Of a DNA stretch of 64,000 nucleotides, positions 8,299 to 16,406 are shown in pieces. The notes below the pieces were generated by a model. It ran no database searches, had not been told where the DNA came from, and saw nothing but the letters and a program-made list of their open reading frames with translations. The DNA is taken from contig NZ_CAMLDL010000006.1 in NCBI RefSeq assembly GCF_946478955.1, positions 1 to 64,000 of the forward strand. The letters run 5' to 3'. The position numbers were made by a program, and so were the translations under genes. How positions within the stretch are numbered: position 1 is the stretch's first letter; each line of letters begins with the position of its first letter. Source of the stretch: an uncultured Sphingomonas sp. Its GTDB lineage: Bacteria > Pseudomonadota > Alphaproteobacteria > Sphingomonadales > Sphingomonadaceae.

Positions 8299-9882
8299 GT
8301 GAGAAAATTTATGGCCGTCATTCTGACGATTATTGCGGTCCTTGTTGTTGCCGGACTGCTTCTAAAGATACTCTTCCCTCTGCCGTCCCAGGACAATCGA
8401 CCGCCCGATCAGGCAGTCGTCGATCGGCCGAGCATCGTTGTCAGCAGTGGCGAACAGGAAATGGCAAAAGCCCCGGGAAAATCTGGGCTCCAGGTGCTTC
8501 CCACCGGCGTAGGCGCATTTGCTACACGGTTGGCGCTTGCGCGGGCCGCAACCCGCACTATCGATGCCCAATATTATATTTGGGAAGGCGACCTTTCCGG
8601 TCAGATGCTGCTCGCGGAACTCGTTAAGGCCGCCGACCGCGGTGTTCGCGTCAGATTATTACTGGACGACAATACGACGGCAGGCCTCGATCCAATCTGG
8701 ATTGCCGCCAACGCGCACCCGAATATTTCCGTCCGATTGTTCAACCCGCTGACCATCCGCAAGCCGCGCGTCGCCAATTATTTGTTCAGCGCACTGCGCC
8801 TTAATCGGCGGATGCACAACAAGTCGATGACGTTCGACAACGCGGCAACCGTCATCGGCGGCCGCAACGTCGGCGACGATTATTTCGATGCCCGAGCGAC
8901 TGGCCTGTTTATCGACCTCGATGTGGTTGCAACCGGCAAGGTCGTCCAAGATGTCAGCGATGAATTTGAAACCTATTGGCAAAGTCAGTCGGCCTATCCG
9001 GCGGAGCGGATCCTGCCAAAGACCGGACCCAAGACGGTCGATCAGCTGCGCAATCCGACTTATGCGGACCCGAAACTGGCAGCGGACTATCTAGCCGCTG
9101 CCGAGGCCGAATTTCGCGAGCGAACGTCGGGCGATGACGAACGTCCGCTGATCTTCACTGACGTCAAGCTGGTCGCGGACAACCCGGATAAGGCCGAAGG
9201 GAAAGAGAAGAAGAATGAGCTGGTCGCCGCGCAGATCGGGCCGCTAATTGACAGCGCCAAAAGCCGGGTCGATCTGGTCACCGGATATTTCGTTCCCGGC
9301 AGGGGCGGATCGGCGCTTCTGGAAGGGGTCGCGAGACGCGGCGTGAAGACACGGACGATCACCAACAGTTTTGAAGTGACAGACGTGCCTGTGGTTCAGG
9401 CAGGATATGCGCCGTATCGGAAACCGCTGCTCGATGCGGGCGTGAAGATGTACGAAGTGCGGCGCCTGGACGGTCAGGAACGATCAAAGGCAAAATCTGA
9501 GCCCGACCCCGGGTCCACCAAAACACTAGGCTCCACCAAGTTCAGCGGCGGCGGCGAGAGCGTCCATGCCAAAACGTTCAGCGTGGATCAGAAGACGATC
9601 TTCATCGGCAGCTTCAATTTCGATATGCGAAGTGCATTCCTGAACTGCGAAATGGGGTTCATCTTTGATGCGCCTGACCTTGCCAAACAGATGAATGATG
9701 CCCTCGATCAGCGCCTGCCGCTCTACAGCTTTGAGGTCAGCAAGAACGAGGATGGCAAAATCATATGGACCAGCCAGCATGATGGAAAAACGGTTGTGCA
9801 AACAACCGAGCCAGGCACCACTTGGTTTAGCCGGTTGATGATCACGGTGATCGGATGGCTTCCGGTCAAATGGCTGTTGTAG
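8299..9882 (+). CDS. Phospholipase D-like / cardiolipin synthase C-type protein
   Basis: The protein carries two HxKxxxxD active-site motifs, at H173/K175/D180 and H423/K425/D430, the hallmark of the phospholipase D superfamily. An N-terminal hydrophobic segment anchors it in the membrane. I chose the GTG at 8299 because a GGGGAGGGAG ribosome site ends 4 bases before it; an ATG four codons later lacks such spacing. At 527 residues it resembles ClsC-type cardiolipin synthases, though other phosphodiesterase roles are possible. The coding frame stays open far upstream, but that part overlaps pepN on the other strand. Confidence 0.88.
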   Translation: MRKFMAVILTIIAVLVVAGLLLKILFPLPSQDNRPPDQAVVDRPSIVVSSGEQEMAKAPGKSGLQVLPTGVGAFATRLALARAATRTIDAQYYIWEGDLSGQMLLAELVKAADRGVRVRLLLDDNTTAGLDPIWIAANAHPNISVRLFNPLTIRKPRVANYLFSALRLNRRMHNKSMTFDNAATVIGGRNVGDDYFDARATGLFIDLDVVATGKVVQDVSDEFETYWQSQSAYPAERILPKTGPKTVDQLRNPTYADPKLAADYLAAAEAEFRERTSGDDERPLIFTDVKLVADNPDKAEGKEKKNELVAAQIGPLIDSAKSRVDLVTGYFVPGRGGSALLEGVARRGVKTRTITNSFEVTDVPVVQAGYAPYRKPLLDAGVKMYEVRRLDGQERSKAKSEPDPGSTKTLGSTKFSGGGESVHAKTFSVDQKTIFIGSFNFDMRSAFLNCEMGFIFDAPDLAKQMNDALDQRLPLYSFEVSKNEDGKIIWTSQHDGKTVVQTTEPGTTWFSRLMITVIGWLPVKWLL

Positions 9883-9900
9883 AACAAAAAGGGGCGCAAA

Positions 9901-10458
9901 GTGACCAAATTGGTCGGTATATCGGGAAGCCTGCGAAAAGGCTCTTTCAACACGGCACTGTTACGGACGGCGGCAGAGTTGCTGCCCGACGGCGTGACCC
10001 TCGACATCCGAACGCTGCACGGCATCCCCCTCTACAATGCCGACGATGAGGCCGCGACCGGTATTCCGGATACGGTAGTCGCGCTCAAGCAGGCGATCCT
10101 GGCCGCCGACGGCGTGATCCTGTCCACGCCCGAGTATAACAACAGCATTCCCGGCGTGTTAAAAAATGCCATCGACTGGTTGTCGCGCCCGCCCGCGGAC
10201 ATTGCACCAATCTTTGCTGATCGGCCCTTCGCCTTGATGGGGGCGTCACCCGGCGGTTTTGGCACCATATTGTCGCAGAATGCGTGGCTGGCTGTGCTTC
10301 ATACGCTGGGCGTTGATTTATGGCAGGGCGGCCGCCTGATGGTGTCGAGGGTGTCGACCATGATCGGGCCGGATCATGACATTAACGACGGGCCAACCCG
10401 CGAACGCATCGCGGGCTTCATCGAAGGATTTACTGCCTTTATTGCCGAACGTCCCTAA
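9901..10458 (+). CDS. NADPH-dependent FMN reductase family protein
   Basis: This 185-residue flavodoxin-like protein has the FMN phosphate loop GSLRKGSFN near residue 10 and the PEYNNSIPG flavin-contact motif, as in ChrR/YieF/SsuE-type quinone or chromate reductases. It starts with GTG, 18 bases after the phospholipase D-like gene, and is convergent with the transporter gene, overlapping its end by 4 bases. Confidence 0.9.
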   Translation: MTKLVGISGSLRKGSFNTALLRTAAELLPDGVTLDIRTLHGIPLYNADDEAATGIPDTVVALKQAILAADGVILSTPEYNNSIPGVLKNAIDWLSRPPADIAPIFADRPFALMGASPGGFGTILSQNAWLAVLHTLGVDLWQGGRLMVSRVSTMIGPDHDINDGPTRERIAGFIEGFTAFIAERP

Positions 10459-11405
10459 CCCGCGTCCGGAGCGGCGGCCGGCAAGGGCCTCCGCCGCCCG
10501 AGCAGTGCCAGTAGCATGCCGCCAATCGCAAGCATCGCCCCGGCAATCGCAAGTCCGGTCCAGCGATAACCTTCGAATGCGGTCGACAGTCCCATTGCGA
10601 TGATTGGCACCATCACGCTGCTATAGGCGGCCTTGCCCGGGCCGATCTTCCGAACCACGGGAAAATAAAGGCTGAAGCACAGAACAGAAGCCGCCAGCGA
10701 CAGATACAGCACGCCAATGATATAACCGGGACGCGGATCGAAGGTTGGCGGTCCGGCCACCGAAAAGGCGATGATCGCATCCAGCAGCGCCCCTATCCCC
10801 ATCGACCATGCAAGCAGACTGAACAGCGGGTGGCGGCGTGCCTCCTTTCCGGCCTGATAAACATTTGCGATGGACGCGCCCCACAGGCCGACAAAGGTAA
10901 AGGCGAGGCCGACGAGGATTCGGTCGGACGGGACCGGACTGGTCCGCACTTCATTCCAGAACAGCAGGCCGATGCCGGTAATCGCCACCGCCCCGGCCGC
11001 AAGGAATCGCTTTCCCGGTTTTTGCCCAAGTGCCGCCCAGGCCAGCAACGAATTGGGGATCAACAGGGTCGCGAATACCGTCGCGACAATACCGGACGTG
11101 ATATAACGTTCAGCCAGATAGACGCTGTTGAAGTTTATACAGAATTGGGTGAGGCCGATGACCGTTGCGGCGAACAGGCCGCCGCGATCCATCTTCAGCG
11201 AATCGCCGTTCCACCGTGCGACCGCCGCCATCGCAATTGCGGCGATGATGAAACGGTAGGTGACGGACCATTGCGGCGCGACGCTGTGCATGGAACTGGA
11301 CCCAAGCTGATCGCGGATAACGATCCAGGTCGAACTCCACACAAGCGTGATAACAATGAACGGAATGACGACCGACCGGTCGATCCCCGGCTGCCGCTCC
11401 GTCAT
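10455..11405 (-). CDS. EamA/DMT family transporter
   Basis: The 316-residue protein has about ten hydrophobic segments arranged as two EamA repeats, as in drug/metabolite exporters of the RhaT/YdcZ type. It overlaps the threonine aldolase gene upstream by 4 bases (ATGA), so the pair is probably co-transcribed; export of an amino acid or related metabolite would fit but is an inference. Confidence 0.9.
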   Translation of the reverse strand: MTERQPGIDRSVVIPFIVITLVWSSTWIVIRDQLGSSSMHSVAPQWSVTYRFIIAAIAMAAVARWNGDSLKMDRGGLFAATVIGLTQFCINFNSVYLAERYITSGIVATVFATLLIPNSLLAWAALGQKPGKRFLAAGAVAITGIGLLFWNEVRTSPVPSDRILVGLAFTFVGLWGASIANVYQAGKEARRHPLFSLLAWSMGIGALLDAIIAFSVAGPPTFDPRPGYIIGVLYLSLAASVLCFSLYFPVVRKIGPGKAAYSSVMVPIIAMGLSTAFEGYRWTGLAIAGAMLAIGGMLLALLGRRRPLPAAAPDAG

Positions 11406-12406
11406 AGGCCGCGGATCGCGGTGGCCAGCCGCTCGACCGCTGCCATGTCCTGATCCCAGCTGGTGACGAGCCGCGCTTCACCCGGCGCCCAATCGTAGAA
11501 ATCGAAACCCTGCGCCCGGATGGTGGCCGCCTCGTCAGCCGTCATGCGCACGAACAGCTCATTGGCCTCAACCGGATAGACGAGACGCTCGGCGCCTGCA
11601 GCATTGGCCAGGGCCGCCGCCGCACGATTGGCCGCCCGGGCGGTGTCGAGCCAGAGATCGCCTTCCAGCAGCGCCAGAATCTGGGCGGCGGCATAGCGCC
11701 CCTTGCTCCACAAATGTCCTGATTGTTTGCGCAGGCGCGGGACCGAGACGGCCTTTGCAGGATCAAAAAAGATGATCGCTTCCGCACTCATGCCGCCATT
11801 TTTGGTGAAACCGAAACTCAGAACGTCGACGCCAGCCCGCCAGGTAACATCGGCGGGATGGACGCCGGTGAATGCAATGGCGTTGGCGAACCGGGCGCCA
11901 TCCATATGGAATCCAAGGTTGCGCCGCTTTGCCACGTCCCCCAGGGCCGCAACTTCGTCCGGACGATAGGCAAGGCCATATTCGGTGGCGTTAGTGATGG
12001 AGAGAGCAGCGGGCTGAACCTGATGGACGTCGGGCCGCACCCGCGCGCAGGCCTCATCCACCGTGTCCGGCGTGACCTTGGCCCCGTCACCGTCGAGCAA
12101 TGTCAGCTTTGCGCCGTGAGTGAAAAAGCCCGGCGCGCCCGCTTCATCCTGTTCAATGTGCGCAAAGGAATGACAAAGGATGCTGCCCGTCGGCGGGCAC
12201 AGCGCGGCAAGGCCAAGGCAGTTTGCCGCCGTACCCGTCGTCACCCAGAGCGCGCGAACGTCTTTGCCGAACAGTTCGGAAAAAGCGCCGTCCATCCGCC
12301 GTGACCAGCAATCGCCATCATAGGCGGTATCAGCCACATTTGCCTCCGCCAGAGCAGCGAGGACGGCGGAATGGGCGGGGGCGGCGTTATCGGAGAAGAA
12401 GCGCAT
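11402..12406 (-). CDS. Low-specificity L-threonine aldolase
   Basis: A PLP-dependent beta-eliminating lyase family protein of 334 residues that cleaves L-threonine/allo-threonine to glycine and acetaldehyde. The start at 12406 gives MRFFSDNAAPAH, the usual opening of this family; the longer frame to 12472 adds an atypical tail. The cofactor lysine is K202 in FGFTKNGG, and HMDGARF holds the PLP-contacting Asp. The downstream DMT transporter overlaps by 4 bases. Confidence 0.92.
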   Translation of the reverse strand: MRFFSDNAAPAHSAVLAALAEANVADTAYDGDCWSRRMDGAFSELFGKDVRALWVTTGTAANCLGLAALCPPTGSILCHSFAHIEQDEAGAPGFFTHGAKLTLLDGDGAKVTPDTVDEACARVRPDVHQVQPAALSITNATEYGLAYRPDEVAALGDVAKRRNLGFHMDGARFANAIAFTGVHPADVTWRAGVDVLSFGFTKNGGMSAEAIIFFDPAKAVSVPRLRKQSGHLWSKGRYAAAQILALLEGDLWLDTARAANRAAAALANAAGAERLVYPVEANELFVRMTADEAATIRAQGFDFYDWAPGEARLVTSWDQDMAAVERLATAIRGL

Positions 12407-12572
12407 TAGCGCGGGATGGCGGCGCGGCGCGGCGGCGTCAATTGGGAAGCCGATGAGCACTGGGCGTTGCAAAGGTCGGAGGTTTGCCAGCCGGCGGACA
12501 TTCCGCGATGGCCTTGTTTCGCAGGGTCATCGGATAAAAACCCCTCGCCATCGCTTCGGGATTGTCGTCCTC

Positions 12573-12591
12573 GACAGTCCCCCGGACTGTC
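12573..12591. repeat. Hairpin downstream of tRNA-Thr
   Basis: An 8-base stem (GACAGTCC / GGACTGTC) with a 3-base loop lies 12 bases beyond the CCA end of tRNA-Thr. Read on the minus strand, a TTTTC tract immediately follows CCA, then the hairpin. The hairpin after tRNA-Pro has the same stem length, loop length and spacing, so it is probably a shared tRNA terminator or processing element. Confidence 0.7.
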
Positions 12592-12603
12592 GGCGGGCGA
12601 AAA

Positions 12604-12678
<75 letters not shown>

Positions 12679-12772
12679 ATGATGTCGGAAAGACGGGCGG
12701 GCCTATGGCCGACCCATTCCGACTCGTCAAGCCGCTTGCGACATCAACGGCGCAAGTTTAGCGCATGGAGTG

Positions 12773-12910
12773 ATGAACAAGCACGACAAGGACAAGGACG
12801 AACGACTGGCCGCCGCGCTTCGCGAGAACCTGCGCCGACGCAAGGCACAGTCGCGCGAGTCAGCGGATCCGGAAAGTTCCGCCGATAGTCCGTCCGACCG
12901 TCAGGCATGA
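12773..12910 (+). CDS. Small basic/charged conserved protein (45 aa)
   Basis: The frame encodes 45 residues starting MNKHDKDKDERLAAALRENL, followed by an arginine/lysine-rich helix and a Ser/Asp-rich tail. Its TGA overlaps the ATG of the following oxygenase gene (ATGA). I recall small proteins of this kind (RLAAALRENLRRRK) in many alphaproteobacteria, with no assigned function. No membrane segment or signal peptide is visible. Confidence 0.65.
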   Translation: MNKHDKDKDERLAAALRENLRRRKAQSRESADPESSADSPSDRQA

Positions 12911-13890
12911 CGGAGCGCGGCGCCGAAGATCGTGCTGCGCTGGAAAACAGCGCAAGGTCCGGGCAGCCGGACAAGCAGTTCGAGCTGGCCTGCCACCTGC
13001 TCGCCCACCCGCAAAAGCCGCAGGATTGGGTCGATGCTGCCGCCCTTTTCGAATCTGCCGCCGCCGCCGGATTCCCCGATGCAATTGAGCGGTGCGCGCT
13101 ACTTGAGGCCATTGGCATGGGCCGCTCGGCAGATTGGAACCGTGCGTTCGACCGCCTGGCCGACGCCGCAAACCGGGGAAGCGCCCGCGCAACAGGCGCG
13201 CTTGCCACGCTGTCGGATCAGGAAATCGGTGGTGGTGACATGCAATCGCGGCGCCGATCACTTGATCCTTCGCGGATTCTGCGCGCGCCGTCACACCAGG
13301 AATTGAGTATAAATCCGCTGATTCGGACCTACGAAGGATTTGCCACCGCGCGGGAATGCCAATGGCTCATCGATTCGGCGCGTAGTCGCCTTGCCCCGGC
13401 CCAGGTCGCCGACCCGCGGACGAATCGCCTTGGCCCCGATCCCGCGCGTTCGAATACCAGCGCGGCCTTCACCTTCGCCGACCTTGATTTGGTCATGGAG
13501 GCTATCCGCGCCCGAATCAGCAATGCCGTCGGCATCCCACTCGCCGCATTCGAAGCGCCGCAGATTCTTCACTATGAGGTCGGGCAGGAGTTTCGGCCGC
13601 ATGTTGATTACCTTGAGCCGTCGTCCCCGTTATTCGCTGAAGAGCTTGCACGGCGCGGACAGCGGGCTGCGACATTCCTGCTCTATTTGAACGACGATTT
13701 CGGCGGCGGTGAGACCGCATTCCCCCGTCTGGATATCCGTTATCGCGGCCAAACCGGCGATGCCATCCTGTTCGCCAATGTTGGGCCAATGGGTAATCCC
13801 GATCCCCGGACTGTCCACGCGGGAGAGGCCCCAACCCACGGACAAAAATGGATATTGTCCCAGTGGATCAGGGACAGTGCCCAGCGCTAA
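12907..13890 (+). CDS. 2OG-Fe(II) oxygenase, prolyl 4-hydroxylase-like, with helical repeat N-terminus
   Basis: The C-terminal half (about 130-325) is a prolyl 4-hydroxylase-type dioxygenase: iron ligands H232 and D234 (HVDYLEP), distal H304, and K314 for 2-oxoglutarate. The first 110 residues are helical, with Sel1/TPR-like repeat features (ALFESAAAAGFPDAI, AFDRLADAANRGS). Such enzymes hydroxylate protein or peptide prolines or other substrates. It overlaps the 45-aa gene by 4 bases. The target is unknown. Confidence 0.88.
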   Translation: MTERGAEDRAALENSARSGQPDKQFELACHLLAHPQKPQDWVDAAALFESAAAAGFPDAIERCALLEAIGMGRSADWNRAFDRLADAANRGSARATGALATLSDQEIGGGDMQSRRRSLDPSRILRAPSHQELSINPLIRTYEGFATARECQWLIDSARSRLAPAQVADPRTNRLGPDPARSNTSAAFTFADLDLVMEAIRARISNAVGIPLAAFEAPQILHYEVGQEFRPHVDYLEPSSPLFAEELARRGQRAATFLLYLNDDFGGGETAFPRLDIRYRGQTGDAILFANVGPMGNPDPRTVHAGEAPTHGQKWILSQWIRDSAQR

Positions 13891-13897
13891 CTGCTCG

Positions 13898-14050
13898 TCA
13901 AAACAGGGCGGCGATTGACGAGGAGACAGCGTAAAGCTTGTCGAGACCGCGATTGAGGGCCACGCGCGGGCCCAATATGTAGAGCGCCGCGAGCAGCCAG
14001 CCGATCGCCATCCACATCAGCGGCAGTTTTGCCTGTCGTATCTTATTCAT
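13898..14050 (-). CDS. Small single-span membrane protein (50 aa)
   Basis: From the ATG at 14050, preceded by a GGGGGATTT purine-rich site, a 50-residue protein is encoded. It has a basic N-terminus, one hydrophobic segment (about residues 9-27) and a short amphipathic tail. It is convergent with the oxygenase gene, whose stop is 7 bases away. I do not recognise the family; the ribosome site and typical codon use favour a real gene. Confidence 0.45.
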   Translation of the reverse strand: MNKIRQAKLPLMWMAIGWLLAALYILGPRVALNRGLDKLYAVSSSIAALF

Positions 14051-14126
14051 CAAAATCCCCCGGGAACCGGGCGCCATTGTCCGAAACCGCCGGCTTCGGT
14101 CAATCTCGCTTCATCGCAATCGCGCC

Positions 14127-14522
14127 TCATCGGGGCCGGTGCTGGGTCCCCTCGCCCGCGGTGATGAAGACAGCTGCGGCGCTGCCGACGACGTCAGCAG
14201 TATGCCAGACACCGGGTGGGTTGATCGCATAGTCGCCTGGGCCGAGCGTAACCGTTTGCGTCTCCCCGTCGGCCAGTTCCTGATGCAACGTCATCGCGCC
14301 CTCGACGCACAGCACCAGTTCATCGCCAGCGGGATGCATTTCCCAACTGTCCCAGCTGTCATCGAAGCGGTACATGCTGACCAGCCGCCCCTCGCGCCCG
14401 TCCGAAGCGACGCGCTGAGCATAGCCCTCATACCATTCGAGGCCGTTGAATTCCGGTTGCGCCGTCGCCGTCGCGCCGAGCCCGAGGTGGACCGGGTGAG
14501 TGAGCAGCGATTTCACGGACAT
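14127..14522 (-). CDS. Cupin domain protein
   Basis: The 131-residue protein has a single cupin barrel: residues around SWEMHPAGDELVLCVEGAM form motif 1 (with one His retained and Glu), and INPPGVWHTADV forms motif 2 (P-x-x-x-W-H). It is probably a small-molecule binding or enzyme protein; the ligand is unknown. It lies 17 bases downstream of the aminopeptidase P gene and is likely co-transcribed with it. Confidence 0.85.
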   Translation of the reverse strand: MSVKSLLTHPVHLGLGATATAQPEFNGLEWYEGYAQRVASDGREGRLVSMYRFDDSWDSWEMHPAGDELVLCVEGAMTLHQELADGETQTVTLGPGDYAINPPGVWHTADVVGSAAAVFITAGEGTQHRPR

Positions 14523-14539
14523 CGGATTCTCCTCGCGGA

Positions 14540-16333
14540 TTAGAGCGGTGAAGTCTGGTCCTTCAACCAGTCGAGATCAGGGCCCGACAGCTGCGGGCCG
14601 ATAATCTTCAGCACCTCGGCATGATAGCTGTTGAGCCAGTCGACTTCCTGAGTTGAAAGCATCTCTTTCTTGATCAGGCTCTTGTCGATCGGAACAAACG
14701 TCAGCGTGTCGAAGCCGAGCATCGACTTTTCCTCGCCCGGAATTTCGATCGGCACGACCAGCACGAGATTTTCGATGCGGATGCCGAAATCGCCGGCTTT
14801 GTAATATCCCGGCTCATTGGACAGGATCATCCCCGCCGCAAGCGGCTCGTCGCCGCCCGACTGGCTCGACCCGACCGGCGAGATGCGCTGCGGGCCTTCA
14901 TGGACCGAGAGGAAGCTGCCGACGCCGTGGCCGGTGCCATGGGCATAGTCGACGCCGGCATCCCACAGGGGACGGCGGGCGAAGCTGTCGAGCTGAGACC
15001 CGCGCGTGCCCTTGGGGAAGCGCGCGGTGGCGATGGCGATGTGGCCTTGCAGCACGCGGGTAAAGCGGTCGCGCATTTCGTCGGTGGGCTCACCGATCGG
15101 CACGGTGCGGGTGATGTCGGTGGTGCCGTCTTCATACTGCCCGCCGCTGTCGACGAGGTAGAGCGTACCGGGCTTGAACGGCAGGTTGCTTTCTTCGGTG
15201 CCCTTGTAATGCGGCAGGGCGCCGTTGGGGCCATAGGCACTGATCGTGTCAAAGCTGAGATCGCGAAGGTCGCCATGTTCCTTGCGGAACGCCTCCAGCC
15301 GGTCCGACGCGATGATTTCGTCGAGGTCGCCCTTTGGGGCTTCGTCGGCGACCCATTTGAGGAAGCGGGAGACGGCCGCGCCGTCGCGCGCCTGAGCCGC
15401 CTTCTGACCGCCGATTTCGGCGTCATTCTTGATCGCACGGGGGAGTACGGTCGGGTCGCGGCGCTTCAAGATGCGCGCGCCGCCTGCCTCTAGAGCCTGG
15501 GCAATGGCCGCGACCGACCGTTCCGGGTCGACTGCGACGATCTTCCCGCCGAGTGTCTTCAGATAATCCTCAAACGCGCTGCGTTCGTGCAAGCGCACTC
15601 CGTTGCCGAGGTGAGCGCGGACGTCATCCCCGACCTTCTCGCCCGCGACGAACAGGTCGGTGGTGCCGTCCTTGTGTGACACCGCATAGGCAAGCGCCAC
15701 CGGCGTATGGCTGACATCGGCGCCGCGTACATTGAGCGTCCAGGCGATGGAATCGAGCGCCGCCAGCACCGCTGCGTCGGCGCCTTCTTTTTCCAGCCAG
15801 TCGGCGATGTCGTGACGCTTCTCGGCACTGCTTTTGCCCGCCAGTTCATCCGATTGAATGATGAGCCGCGCCTTCGACGGTTCGGGCTGGTCCGCCCACA
15901 CCTTGTCGATTGGGTTTTGCCCAACCGGGACCAGCTCCGCACCCTTCGCGGCGAGCTGTTCGGTGGCGGTTTTCACCCAGTCAGCGGTATGGAGCCACGG
16001 GTCGTAACCGATCCGCGCGCCCTTTGGTGCATTGTCTTTCAGCCATTGCGCAACGCTGGTTTCCGGTACCGATTCATAGCTCCATTCGGTTGGGCTGACC
16101 TGCTGGCGGACCTGGATGGTGTAGCGCCCGTCTGTGAAGATCGCCGCTTCCTGCGGCATGACCACCGCGCTTCCTGCTGACCCCTTGAACCCCGTCAGCC
16201 ATTCCAACCGCTGCGCGTAACTGCCGACATATTCGCTCATATGCTCATCAGTCAGCGGCACGACGAACCCGTCGAGACGATCCTCCTTCAACTGCTGACG
16301 AAGGGCGGCAAGACGGTCTGCATAGGAGGACAT
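14540..16333 (-). CDS. Aminopeptidase P family (Xaa-Pro aminopeptidase)
   Basis: The 597-residue M24B peptidase removes residues preceding proline. It has the three-part eukaryotic-like form: two creatinase N-terminal domains followed by the pita-bread catalytic domain. Metal ligands are visible in DSGGQYEDGTTDITRT (two Asp), in HGTGHGVGSFLSVHEGP (His) and in NEPGYY and IRIENLV (two Glu). It is divergent, 73 bases apart, from a prolyl oligopeptidase, so both may serve proline-peptide turnover. Confidence 0.93.
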   Translation of the reverse strand: MSSYADRLAALRQQLKEDRLDGFVVPLTDEHMSEYVGSYAQRLEWLTGFKGSAGSAVVMPQEAAIFTDGRYTIQVRQQVSPTEWSYESVPETSVAQWLKDNAPKGARIGYDPWLHTADWVKTATEQLAAKGAELVPVGQNPIDKVWADQPEPSKARLIIQSDELAGKSSAEKRHDIADWLEKEGADAAVLAALDSIAWTLNVRGADVSHTPVALAYAVSHKDGTTDLFVAGEKVGDDVRAHLGNGVRLHERSAFEDYLKTLGGKIVAVDPERSVAAIAQALEAGGARILKRRDPTVLPRAIKNDAEIGGQKAAQARDGAAVSRFLKWVADEAPKGDLDEIIASDRLEAFRKEHGDLRDLSFDTISAYGPNGALPHYKGTEESNLPFKPGTLYLVDSGGQYEDGTTDITRTVPIGEPTDEMRDRFTRVLQGHIAIATARFPKGTRGSQLDSFARRPLWDAGVDYAHGTGHGVGSFLSVHEGPQRISPVGSSQSGGDEPLAAGMILSNEPGYYKAGDFGIRIENLVLVVPIEIPGEEKSMLGFDTLTFVPIDKSLIKKEMLSTQEVDWLNSYHAEVLKIIGPQLSGPDLDWLKDQTSPL

Positions 16334-16406
16334 GGCAAAATTCCTGATGGTCGCTATCTGTATCGAGCCTATCTAGTCATTCGTCCCGCAAACAGGAACC
16401 CAGCGC

